A DNA stretch of 23,784 bases from positions 1-23,784 of the forward strand of contig CAZIHW010000111.1 in NCBI GenBank assembly GCA_964539045.1, written 5' to 3'. The notes below the pieces were generated by a model. The model was not told the origin of the DNA, did not search any database, and saw nothing but the letters and a program-made list of their open reading frames with translations. Made by a program: the position numbers and the translations under genes. How positions within the stretch are numbered: position 1 is the first letter of the stretch; each line of letters opens with the position of its first letter. Positions 1 through 7,126 of this stretch are shown here, piece by piece. The DNA is from UBA1227 sp964539045 (GTDB taxonomy: Bacteria; Bacillota; Clostridia; Oscillospirales; Acutalibacteraceae).

Positions 1-2975
1 GAGCCCTCAATAGTAACAACAACCTTTTGGGCATATTTTACTGAGGCACCCTGGTTTGTCTCACAGATAAATCTGCACGGACCGTAAGCATTACCCACAA
101 GACCTGTATAACCCTCATGAGATTCGGAATCAACGAGAGGATATCCTGAGAATGCATAAGCTATAACTATAGGCTTTCTTGTGCCGTCAGCCGCCAGTAC
201 GCCCTGCTCTAAAGCTTCTTTTCCGAATACGGACAAGAAGTCCTTTGAATAGTTGTCTGACGCATATCCGCTTACAGATATAGGATCATCTACACCCGGA
301 ATATCTCCGCCGACATATTTTATCAGTTTCCATAAATCTATGCCCTCTACAAGGCCTATATCCAAAACGGTGTAATTATCACGAACCACAAGATCTGAGA
401 GTTTTTCAAGTTCTCCGAGCTTGAAAGTCTTTTTATACTCATCGGTATCATTCTTTATAACAACATCGAATTCAAAATCAAGGAATTCCGTATAAAGATC
501 GGATGATGCGTGATCCCAGCTGGCCATCTCTTTGGCAGTAACTTCTACCGATACTACATCTTTAACGCATAGAGATGCATTGACAGCCTTTTTATCAGTC
601 TGAGGCATCACGAACTTAAGCGGTCCGCCGGTTTCGGCAGTAAGAGGTGTTCCCTCTTTTAAAGCCTTTGACACATCTGACTGACCGTAAGCAAGCATCG
701 GGAAAAGAAGCTCTTCGTAGTCCTTATTTGCATAATTCTTAAAGTCTGTTTTCCTTATATCCGAAAGCTCGTAGGTCATACTCTTTCCGTCTGATGAGTG
801 AATGATAACCTTATCGGCGTTATATTTCATGCCGACATTGAGCATCAATTCGTAGATAGGTACGCCTCTGTATCTCTCCTGTGCAAGCTTGCCGTTTTTA
901 TTGAGAACACTGTAGTCCAGGGTCTGTGCAATTGACTGCATGCCCTCTATCTCTCCTATGGTGAAACTCTTTTCTGAGTTAAGACCCTCACCGTAGAATT
1001 TAATTTTACCTGCCGAGATACTTGCATATTTCTCATCAAGATGAGCGTACTTATCCGGCTCAATATTAACCTTAATATCAGTTACGTTATAGATGTTCTT
1101 CGAACCGGGTATTATGACAGCGAGAGGGCCTCCGCAGTTATCCACTTTATAAGTGGCCGGATCTGACTCAGCTATCGGATTAAGCTTTATCTTATCTACA
1201 TAGCCCTTGCTCTTTTTATTCTTTACAAGAGGTGATCCGTTCTTTGCAAAGGCAATGATTGAATCCTTGCCGTCAGCGCCCTTGAAAAGGTCGATAAGAT
1301 CGATTTCAACCTTATCTTTGCCGTTTGAAAATGTAACGGTACCGGTCGTACCCGGAATTCCTATATACTCACGCAGGAAGTACTCGAGCCTTACGCCCTC
1401 ATATACATCAGAGCCATAGAGAGCCTTTACCTTTGATGCAGCCATTTGGTTTGCAGATGCATCCTCGGAATAAATTATATCCTCTACATCTCTTACCTCA
1501 ACAGCCTGATTCGAAAGCTCTGCACCGTTTGCATCATTTACGACTACATTTACAGTATTCTTGGCAAGACCCTTTTGGGCCTCATTTTTTGTATAAGCAT
1601 GAGTATTGTAAAGTACATTTGATCCAACATAGATATCAGACAGATACTGGATCTGGTTAGATCCGTTTGTGTGGTGATACTCGGTCTTTCCGAATATTAC
1701 TCTCATAGGGCCGCCGTTATTCGAGAGGCCTGAAACAAATCCCTTTTCCTGACCTATGGTATATGGGTAATTATTTACACCGTAAGCAAGCATTACAGGA
1801 TATCCCGTATCAACCAGATCGGCATTTGTGCTTACATATTTTCCATCGTTCAAATCAGCCGAGTTCTTCTTATAATAACCGAAATTATCATAGTCTGAGA
1901 GCATCTCAACCGAGAACTTTTCTGAGCTCGTATACCCGTCGGATGCGGCGAAGGTAACCATTGTATCTTCTGCATCTTCGCCGAGTTTATCAGCGCTTGG
2001 CATGCCGACATATTGAAGGAATTTGTAAAGATCAAGACCCTCATACTCATTAACGTACCAGTATGAGTTGTTTGCCAGGCTGTAAAAATCTTTGTATCCG
2101 AGTCCGCCTTCAACTATATTGCCCTTCTTGTCATAATTTACAAGGGACTCAAGTTGCGACACCGTGAAGTCAAGCTCATATCCCAAAGTCTTTCCTCTGA
2201 CAGTGATTATATAGTCAGTAAAATCCTTGTTTGCATATGCCTTTCCGCTTTCCTCATTATGTTTGAAGCCGGGCTCTGTTTTTTCGCATACATATATGTA
2301 GGCTACATTGCCGTACTTTTTATAGTCCTTGTTTTTTCCGTACTTTGTCGTGTTATAAACGAGTTTTAAGCATCCGTCTTCATTATCGAGTTCCTCTACA
2401 TAACCGGCAGTATGCTCACCCTCATTTGCTCCGTCGAAGACAAACGGTACAGCTGTTTTGGCATCCTCCGTTCCCTTTCCGTAAGCTAAGAGAACCGGCT
2501 CTTTTGCCTTATGTGCAGACTCTATGTCTTCAATGGTAAGCTCCGCTATGTTCTCCCTGTTAGCGTCCTTGAACACAACCTTGTATGCCTTATTGGTAAG
2601 GATAATACCGTTATCCCCTTCATTCACCTTATTAAGAAGATAGTATACATCCATGCCTTCATAGGATGCCGCCCCGGTTTTATCCTTGTAAACACCCCTT
2701 ACAAGACCATCGTTTGTATTTTCAAGCTCCTTTACGGAGAGGGGCACTGATGCCTTCACGGCAGGACCCTCTACTGTAAGTGTAGCTCCGGTTATGGCAT
2801 CTATATTGTAAGGTGCTTCTTTATCGGCATTTCCGCCATTCGTTATATGCTTATATGCACTGTTTTTAAAGTCTACATTCGAAAACAATGTAACGTCATA
2901 AGAACAAGCGCATAGAGTAATGCAAATAACTGCGGCAATAACGAATGAAAACACCTTTTTAAAATAAGCTTTCAT
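1..2975 (-). CDS. Large repeat lipoprotein with SUOX-like domains and a flavinylation-like motif (partial)
   Basis: The reading frame is open from an ATG at 2975 to the window edge (about 991 residues; the C-terminus is missing). The start follows an AAGGTG ribosome site. Residues 1-24 form a lipoprotein signal ending in the lipobox LCAC, so Cys24 should be lipidated and the protein held outside the membrane. Residues 59-65 read DAITGAT, the pattern of the threonine to which ApbE attaches FMN in NqrC/RnfG-type domains. The rest is about five diverged repeats of 175-215 residues. Each has a YEG-(V/M/L/I)-DL-x3-L-x2-VG type segment (near residues 106, 310, 527, 702 and 879), and most have a DGY-like segment, a 'pvLAYG' segment and a 'GGPL' segment. 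This resembles the sulfite-oxidase/Oxidored_molyb fold, but I see no conserved Mo-ligand cysteine. A surface redox or binding role is inference; the substrate is unknown. Confidence 0.75.
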   Translation of the reverse strand, partial: MKAYFKKVFSFVIAAVICITLCACSYDVTLFSNVDFKNSAYKHITNGGNADKEAPYNIDAITGATLTVEGPAVKASVPLSVKELENTNDGLVRGVYKDKTGAASYEGMDVYYLLNKVNEGDNGIILTNKAYKVVFKDANRENIAELTIEDIESAHKAKEPVLLAYGKGTEDAKTAVPFVFDGANEGEHTAGYVEELDNEDGCLKLVYNTTKYGKNKDYKKYGNVAYIYVCEKTEPGFKHNEESGKAYANKDFTDYIITVRGKTLGYELDFTVSQLESLVNYDKKGNIVEGGLGYKDFYSLANNSYWYVNEYEGLDLYKFLQYVGMPSADKLGEDAEDTMVTFAASDGYTSSEKFSVEMLSDYDNFGYYKKNSADLNDGKYVSTNADLVDTGYPVMLAYGVNNYPYTIGQEKGFVSGLSNNGGPMRVIFGKTEYHHTNGSNQIQYLSDIYVGSNVLYNTHAYTKNEAQKGLAKNTVNVVVNDANGAELSNQAVEVRDVEDIIYSEDASANQMAASKVKALYGSDVYEGVRLEYFLREYIGIPGTTGTVTFSNGKDKVEIDLIDLFKGADGKDSIIAFAKNGSPLVKNKKSKGYVDKIKLNPIAESDPATYKVDNCGGPLAVIIPGSKNIYNVTDIKVNIEPDKYAHLDEKYASISAGKIKFYGEGLNSEKSFTIGEIEGMQSIAQTLDYSVLNKNGKLAQERYRGVPIYELMLNVGMKYNADKVIIHSSDGKSMTYELSDIRKTDFKNYANKDYEELLFPMLAYGQSDVSKALKEGTPLTAETGGPLKFVMPQTDKKAVNASLCVKDVVSVEVTAKEMASWDHASSDLYTEFLDFEFDVVIKNDTDEYKKTFKLGELEKLSDLVVRDNYTVLDIGLVEGIDLWKLIKYVGGDIPGVDDPISVSGYASDNYSKDFLSVFGKEALEQGVLAADGTRKPIVIAYAFSGYPLVDSESHEGYTGLVGNAYGPCRFICETNQGASVKYAQKVVVTIEG

Positions 2976-3014
2976 AGTAAATCACCTTATACCCAAAGTA
3001 GCGAAAACCTGGAT

Positions 3015-3031
3015 ATGTATCAATGATACAT
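3015..3031. promoter_or_regulatory. Perfect 8-bp inverted repeat upstream of the large lipoprotein gene
   Basis: The arms ATGTATCA and TGATACAT flank a single A, 40 bp before the lipoprotein start codon. It lies between the terminator of the upstream gene and the coding sequence, so an operator is possible. I could not find a convincing -35/-10 pair here, and the function is a guess. Confidence 0.3.
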
Positions 3032-3053
3032 GCGGTATCGCAAATTTATAGCA

Positions 3054-3085
3054 AAAGGAGGACTTATCGCAGTAAGTCCTCCTTT
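3054..3085 (-). terminator. Rho-independent terminator after the small lipoprotein gene
   Basis: A perfect 13-bp stem (AAAGGAGGACTTA and its complement) closes a 6-nt loop. On the minus strand the stem ends in CCTTTT, giving a short U tract. It lies 27 bp after the stop codon at 3113 and separates this gene from the large lipoprotein downstream. Confidence 0.8.
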
Positions 3086-3112
3086 CCAATTCAAAAGATT
3101 CAGTCCTTTAAA

Positions 3113-3670
3113 TTACTCAGCCTTGAGTTCAACTACATCTCTTGCATAGTTCTGAGAAACTGTATCTGTGCAAGGAGCAACCCAAACACCGTTTTCACCG
3201 AGTTCCTTATCCTTCTCTATAGCAACGAGAAGCCAATCAGAAGTTTCGGCATCTATAGTATACTCTACCTCATATCCGTCTGAGCAAATAGCAGTTACCT
3301 TTGTCGGATTTTCAACGCCTGCAGCCTTAAGAACATCGAGCATAGCGTATCCGCCGTATGTATTTTCATTTTCGTTGCCCTTTGAGTTCACTGTTGTAAC
3401 AGTGATCTTGTAGGTAGGTGCATCGGCAAGAGTATCATTCTTAACCTCTTTACCGTTTACTTTGAAAGTAAATGACTCAAATGTCATATCCCTTTCTTTT
3501 ATCTCAGGGAATGCGCTTTCAGGTTCTTCTTTCTCAGTTGGGGCCTCTGTAGGAGCCTCTGTAGCAGGTGCTTTAGTTGTAGGATCCTTAGCAGGAGCTT
3601 TCTCACCTGCGCATGCTGCGAATGAGAGTACCATTACGAGTGAAAGTACAAGTGCTATAATTCTTTTCAT
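3113..3670 (-). CDS. Small lipoprotein with a single SUOX-like domain
   Basis: The protein has 185 residues. The start at 3670 is chosen because AAGGAGA precedes it at good spacing and a signal peptide follows directly; an in-frame upstream extension to 3775 has neither. Residues 1-20 are a lipoprotein signal (lipobox FAAC, Cys20). Residues 21-56 are a Pro/Thr/Glu/Ala-rich spacer with PTEAPTE repeats, typical of a tether from membrane to folded domain. Residues 60-185 form a compact domain whose YGGYAMLDVLKAAGV and CSDGYEVEYT segments match the repeat signature of the neighbouring giant lipoprotein, so the two are probably homologous in this domain and may work together. The domain resembles half of an Oxidored_molyb (SUOX-type) fold; cofactor binding is unproven. 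It is monocistronic, with its own promoter, long leader and terminator. Confidence 0.75.
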   Translation of the reverse strand: MKRIIALVLSLVMVLSFAACAGEKAPAKDPTTKAPATEAPTEAPTEKEEPESAFPEIKERDMTFESFTFKVNGKEVKNDTLADAPTYKITVTTVNSKGNENENTYGGYAMLDVLKAAGVENPTKVTAICSDGYEVEYTIDAETSDWLLVAIEKDKELGENGVWVAPCTDTVSQNYARDVVELKAE

Positions 3671-3917
3671 AAAAATATCTCCTTTTCTTGCTTTCATACT
3701 TCTTAAGACCAAAATAACTCTTTCCCGAATCGGGAAAGAGTTATAAGCAAGTAATATACAGAGAAATCTCAGCAAAGCTAAAACTTCCCTTGTTATAAAT
3801 TTTAATGCTCACTTTCTTTCCAAACACGGGAGGTCCTTTTACTAAAGTCAAAGGGCCCTTGCACACGAGGTCTCTTTCATGTGCGCGGCTTCGAAAAAAT
3901 CGAAGCTCGAAAGTTAC
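3671..3917 (-). promoter_or_regulatory. Long structured 5' leader, candidate cis-regulatory RNA of unknown class
   Basis: From the predicted transcription start (about 3917) to the start codon there are about 245 nt of RNA with no convincing ORF. On the minus strand I see stems at 3888-3906 (GCTTCGA/TCGAAGC), 3861-3884 (GCACA/TGTGC), a CCTTT/AAAGG pair within about 3832-3858, then a 15-bp perfect hairpin at 3714-3744. This is the layout of an aptamer followed by an expression platform. I compared it from memory with common riboswitch consensus motifs (TPP, SAM-I, lysine, c-di-GMP-I, THF, fluoride, T-box) and it fits none of them. Function is inference. Confidence 0.45.
3714..3744 (-). terminator. 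Perfect 15-bp hairpin in the leader, attenuator-like
   Basis: The arms ATAACTCTTTCCCGA and TCGGGAAAGAGTTAT surround one central base. On the minus strand it is followed by TTTTGG, a weak U tract, and lies 43 bp before the lipoprotein start codon. It may be a conditional terminator of the leader, the end of a short RNA, or a stabilising 5' hairpin. Confidence 0.5.
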
Positions 3918-3923
3918 GAGAAC

Positions 3924-3952
3924 ATTATATATCTGACATTATTAAATTGCAA
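3924..3952 (-). promoter_or_regulatory. Sigma-A promoter of the small lipoprotein gene
   Basis: On the minus strand there is TTGCAA, a 17-bp spacer and a consensus TATAAT. This is the best -10 box in the window. It lies about 250 bp before the start codon and so defines the long leader. Confidence 0.7.
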
Positions 3953-3981
3953 CACAAAGATATAAAAAAGTTGATAATCTG

Positions 3982-4470
3982 TTATTTCAGTTCTTCCTCA
4001 AGAACAGCAATATACTTTTTGAGATAGTCCTTCATGAACTCCATTGCTTTATTGTAGTCCTCCTCACCCTTGAGCCAGGGATCCGGAACCGGAACATATC
4101 TTCCCTCTGCCGCCTGGGATAGGGTGAGAAATTTTTTCTTCCACTTCGGGGGCAAAAAGAATTTGTGTGACATGGTCATGCCTATAATTACATCTGCCTC
4201 CCTGAATAACTTTCGGTCATAGGGGCGAAGGATAAATCCCGGCTTATGCGCATAAACCTCCTGAGGAGTAAATCCTTCTTTTATCAAAGCCTTTGCTGTT
4301 TTCTCGTGTATGCGTCGTACAGGACTCATAACAGCAGAGGATTTAACCTCGACTTTTCCTTTCAGAATAGGGCTCTCGCTTACCATCCTCCTGAACATGT
4401 ATTCACAGTAAGGACTTCTGCACATATTCTGTGAGCAAACAAATAGAACTTTCATATGCCTTTTTATCAA
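3982..4470 (-). CDS. Low-molecular-weight protein-tyrosine-phosphatase family protein
   Basis: The protein has 162 residues, the usual length of the family. The P-loop CX5RS is at residues 12-19 (C12-SQNMC-R18-S19), and the general-acid loop has the expected Asp-Pro at 130-131. Members remove phosphate from tyrosine or arginine residues in the cytoplasm; arsenate reductases share the fold. Start choice: AAGGAG sits 6-7 bp before a TTG at 4470, while the ATG at 4455 has only an AAGG 4 bp away, so I prefer TTG; the ATG start would remove five residues (MIKRH). It begins 27 bp after the FGGY kinase stop and is probably the last gene of the tetR-kinase-phosphatase transcript. Its link to the kinase is unknown; removing phosphate from a regulatory protein or a metabolite are both possible. 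Confidence 0.8.
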   Translation of the reverse strand: MIKRHMKVLFVCSQNMCRSPYCEYMFRRMVSESPILKGKVEVKSSAVMSPVRRIHEKTAKALIKEGFTPQEVYAHKPGFILRPYDRKLFREADVIIGMTMSHKFFLPPKWKKKFLTLSQAAEGRYVPVPDPWLKGEEDYNKAMEFMKDYLKKYIAVLEEELK

Positions 4471-4497
4471 TTATGTCTCCTTATCAATTTGGTATCC

Positions 4498-6114
4498 TTA
4501 TCCATTCAATATTGCAAATTCTTTCTTGTTATTTTTGTAAAGGCTCTTAAACACCTTATAGTTTCTGTCATAAACAGCCTTATTTTCAGGATTCGGCGTA
4601 AATACCTTAGTGGCCGGGATAAAGTCCTTAACCTTATCAAGACTGTCAATTGCTCCTATACCCACACCGATAACGGCAGCCGCGCCTACTGCTCCCACGT
4701 TTTGCGGACTTGCAACCGTTTCAACCGTGCGTCCCAGAACATCTGCTAAGATCTGGCAGGTGACATCGGACAGCGCACCTCCGCCGACAAATCTTATAAC
4801 ATCGGATGTCTTTACCTTCTTATCCTGGGCTTCAAGCATCCAACGCTTGTGGAAGCAAACACCTTCTATAACAGAGCGGATAAGCTCCGTCTTTCCTGTA
4901 TCTATGTTTATATTGAAGAACATACCGGCAGCATTCGGATCCTCAAAAGGACAACGGTTACCATGAAGCCACGGTGTAAATACAACACCGTTTGAACCCG
5001 CCGGAGCCCTGAGAATGACCTCGGAAAGATAGTCATAAAGACTTGTATAAGCCTTCTCGAAGTTTTCCGGATTTTCCGTCACATCCTTCTTGTCCAGATA
5101 GATATCGATCTCATCGAGTGCAAGATGATTCTTAACCCACTCAAGACACTTACCCGAGGTTTCAAGCTCGGCAAAATAATTAAATCTTCCGTCCTGTGCT
5201 CCGACGATGGCGGCAATCATTGCACCCGCGTCAACCGTCTGTTTTTCAACAATCGTTGATACCCATCCGGAAGTTCCGGAATAAACATGAGTTTCGCCCG
5301 GGAGAACAGTACCCGCACCCACTCCGATCAGTGAGGCATCTCCTCCTCCTCCGAACACGGGAATTCCCGCACAAAGACCAAGCTCTGAAGCCGCTTTCTC
5401 ATTAACAGTTCCGACAACATCTGTTGATTTTACTATAGTCGGAAGATGATCCGGATTAACCCCTACCATCTTACATACGGGGAGGCACCAACCCTCGTGC
5501 CCTTTCCTGGTATCGTACAGGAGGGCTCCGAAAGCAGAATCCCGGGTCATAACAAACTCACCTGTCAAACGGCATATAAGATATTCTTTGACATCGAGCC
5601 ATTTATATATCTTTGAAAACACCTCAGGCTCATGGGCCTCTATCCACTTATACTTCCAGATCGGATCCTTTACGGAAGAGGATACAGCACCTGTGTAGTA
5701 AAGATACGGAAGAAGTTTAAACACGTTTGCCCCGGCTATTTGAATTCCGTTTGCAATACCTTTTTTTATCTCCTCTTTGGCACGTTGATCCATATAAGAC
5801 ATAGGACGCCTCAGTGCATTTCCGTCTTTGTCGACAACAACTAAGCCCTGCATCTGGCTGCAGAATGAAATGCCGGCTATATCGGAAGGAGAGATCTTGT
5901 TTGCAACTTTTTCACTCGACATTATCTCCTTGGTGGTTGAGCACATTGCATTCCACCATTCATCGGCATCCTGCTCTGCTCCGCCGTCTTCAAGTATGTA
6001 AAGTCCGTATCCCATAGATGCGGCGCTGATCAGCTTAATCTCTTTATCGATTTCGAACAAGCAGGTCTTTACGCCTGTCGTGCCGATGTCGTAAGCTATA
6101 ACATATTTTCCCAT
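4498..6114 (-). CDS. FGGY-family carbohydrate kinase (xylulokinase-like)
   Basis: The protein has 538 residues, slightly longer than typical xylulokinases (about 500). The N-terminal ATPase phosphate loop is YDIGTTGVKTCLF (D9, residues 8-20); MDQRA near residue 108 matches the substrate-binding region; GGGGDASLIGVGAG carries the expected catalytic Asp259; and the C-terminal half has a VGGGALSD adenosine motif. It should phosphorylate a ketose or polyol with ATP in the cytoplasm. The substrate cannot be read from sequence: L-fuculose, L-rhamnulose, ribulose or erythrulose types would all suit the divergent class II aldolase gene. Start ATG at 6114 follows GAGGGG. It lies 66 bp after tetR with no terminator between them, so the two are probably co-transcribed. 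No sugar transporter or isomerase lies in the window. Confidence 0.85.
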   Translation of the reverse strand: MGKYVIAYDIGTTGVKTCLFEIDKEIKLISAASMGYGLYILEDGGAEQDADEWWNAMCSTTKEIMSSEKVANKISPSDIAGISFCSQMQGLVVVDKDGNALRRPMSYMDQRAKEEIKKGIANGIQIAGANVFKLLPYLYYTGAVSSSVKDPIWKYKWIEAHEPEVFSKIYKWLDVKEYLICRLTGEFVMTRDSAFGALLYDTRKGHEGWCLPVCKMVGVNPDHLPTIVKSTDVVGTVNEKAASELGLCAGIPVFGGGGDASLIGVGAGTVLPGETHVYSGTSGWVSTIVEKQTVDAGAMIAAIVGAQDGRFNYFAELETSGKCLEWVKNHLALDEIDIYLDKKDVTENPENFEKAYTSLYDYLSEVILRAPAGSNGVVFTPWLHGNRCPFEDPNAAGMFFNINIDTGKTELIRSVIEGVCFHKRWMLEAQDKKVKTSDVIRFVGGGALSDVTCQILADVLGRTVETVASPQNVGAVGAAAVIGVGIGAIDSLDKVKDFIPATKVFTPNPENKAVYDRNYKVFKSLYKNNKKEFAILNG

Positions 6115-6180
6115 AAGGATTCCCCTCTCCCCTTGATTTGTATGATACTGCTATAAATTTCTGTCACCTGTCGAATTCTG

Positions 6181-6861
6181 TCAACTGCTGATTTTCTTTA
6201 TATCGGAATGTTCAAAAGTAAATGCCGATTCAAGGAACTTCAGAAGTTCGGACACCATTCTTTCATCTTCTTCAAATATATCGTCGCCGCAATATATCTT
6301 AAGGCGCTCACGATAGTAGTCACATGTGTAAGAAAATTGAAGGGACATCAGCAATGAATCAAAGAAGAAAGCGAAAATGCGTGAGTCGCAATCACTCCTT
6401 ATATCGCCATCCTGCTTTGCTTTTTCTAAGAAGTCCGCATAGGCTTTCGCAGAAATACCCTCTACCCTGTTCGCAAGGGCTTTTACATCTTTTTCTTCAG
6501 ATAACTTTGTTATCTCATTGTAGAGTTTTACGTACTTTGAATCCTCTCCGGAATTTTCTTGTATAGCACGAATCAGCTTTTCGGCTCTTACCAGAATCTT
6601 ATCATCTGAGGTCGTAACACTTTCAATTATATCCTCCAATGTCCTGAGAGCCTCGTCAACACATGTAAAGAAAAAATCCTCTTTCGTATCAAAGTATTTG
6701 TATAGAAGCCCTACGGAAACACCGGCCTTTTTGGCGATTACATTTATATTGGCCTTTTCCAGTCCCAGCTGTGAAAATTCACTTATACCGGCTTCAAGCA
6801 CTGCATTCCTATAGTCATCGGAAGCCTTTTCAAATGCCGGCTTATGATGTACCATTTCCAT
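6181..6861 (-). CDS. TetR-family transcriptional regulator
   Basis: The protein has 226 residues. The start at 6861 is chosen because AGGAG lies 7 bp upstream; a longer in-frame extension to 6921 would run through the operator and promoter. Residues 15-62 are a TetR DNA-binding domain with the typical helix-turn-helix (NVIAKKAGVSVGLLYKYFDTKEDFF, about 40-64). The remaining helical part is the ligand-binding and dimer domain, with an unknown ligand. It heads a probable operon with the FGGY kinase and phosphatase and faces the aminotransferase-aldolase operon. Matching palindromes downstream of both divergent promoters imply that it represses itself and both operons. The inducer may be a sugar or amino acid handled by these enzymes, which is inference. 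Confidence 0.88.
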   Translation of the reverse strand: MEMVHHKPAFEKASDDYRNAVLEAGISEFSQLGLEKANINVIAKKAGVSVGLLYKYFDTKEDFFFTCVDEALRTLEDIIESVTTSDDKILVRAEKLIRAIQENSGEDSKYVKLYNEITKLSEEKDVKALANRVEGISAKAYADFLEKAKQDGDIRSDCDSRIFAFFFDSLLMSLQFSYTCDYYRERLKIYCGDDIFEEDERMVSELLKFLESAFTFEHSDIKKISS

Positions 6862-6880
6862 ACATTCACTCCTTTTTTTC

Positions 6881-6896
6881 GTGAGCAAGTGCTCAC
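6881..6896. promoter_or_regulatory. Predicted TetR operator 1 (tetR side)
   Basis: GTGAGCA and TGCTCAC arms surround a 2-bp centre. It lies a few bases downstream of the tetR -10 box, the position for blocking transcription. It shares the pattern GTGAGYA-N2-TRCTCAC with the site at 7067-7082. Confidence 0.7.
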
Positions 6897-6902
6897 CATT
6901 AA

Positions 6903-6931
6903 ATTGTAACAATATTGCCAAGTTTTTTCAA
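6903..6931 (-). promoter_or_regulatory. Promoter of the tetR-kinase-phosphatase operon
   Basis: On the minus strand there is TTGAAA, a 17-bp spacer and TACAAT, followed within 10 bp by operator 1. An inverted repeat CAAGTTTT/AAAACTTG (6919-6926 and 6943-6950) overlaps and flanks the -35 box and could bind a second protein. Confidence 0.65.
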
Positions 6932-6973
6932 TAATAAATATCAAAACTTGTTCAATAACTATACCATTTGGCA

Positions 6974-7005
6974 TTTTATTTGACGTTCATCTTTTATTTG
7001 ACGTT
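6974..7005. repeat. Two 14-bp direct repeats in the divergent control region
   Basis: TTTTATTTGACGTT occurs at 6974-6987 and again at 6992-7005, so the copies are 18 bp apart, start to start. Each contains TTGACG. They lie midway between the two divergent promoters, 40-70 bp upstream of the aminotransferase -10 box, as an activator site would. No regulator is assigned. Confidence 0.5.
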
Positions 7006-7043
7006 TAACGATGAAAAATGTACTTCCCTTTTAATCTACTAAG

Positions 7044-7052
7044 TGGTATACT
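7044..7052 (+). promoter_or_regulatory. Extended -10 promoter of the aminotransferase-aldolase operon
   Basis: TGG followed by TATACT makes an extended -10 element. At 17 bp spacing the -35 region (TTCCCT) is weak, so the extended element or an upstream activator probably compensates. Operator 2 begins 15 bp downstream, at or just after the transcription start. Confidence 0.6.
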
Positions 7053-7066
7053 TTATATTGTAATTT

Positions 7067-7082
7067 GTGAGTAGATACTCAC
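7067..7082. promoter_or_regulatory. Predicted TetR operator 2 (aminotransferase side)
   Basis: GTGAGTA and TACTCAC arms surround a 2-bp centre, nearly identical to the site at 6881-6896. The first GTG of the site is in frame with the aminotransferase but has no ribosome site, so I read it as operator, not start codon. Confidence 0.7.
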
Positions 7083-7126
7083 AGTCGGATTTCATAACCA
7101 AATTTAATTTGCACGGAGGTATATAC

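Noticed and set aside
1207..2750. Several plus-strand reading frames of 60-80 residues
   Set aside because: All lie opposite the continuous large lipoprotein frame, which is open from 2975 to 1 and has a lipobox and repeats.
3462..3746. Plus-strand 94-residue Ser/Ala-rich reading frame
   Set aside because: It is antisense to the Pro/Thr/Glu/Ala spacer and signal of the small lipoprotein; no ribosome site and biased only because of the opposite gene.
3776..3917. Known riboswitch (TPP, SAM-I, lysine, c-di-GMP-I, THF, T-box, Moco)
   Set aside because: None of the conserved core words I know for these classes is present; my memory of the Moco class is incomplete, so that one needs a model search.
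7067..7126. GTG at 7067 as the aminotransferase start
   Set aside because: It lies in the operator palindrome without a ribosome site; the ATG at 7127 has GGAGG at good spacing.
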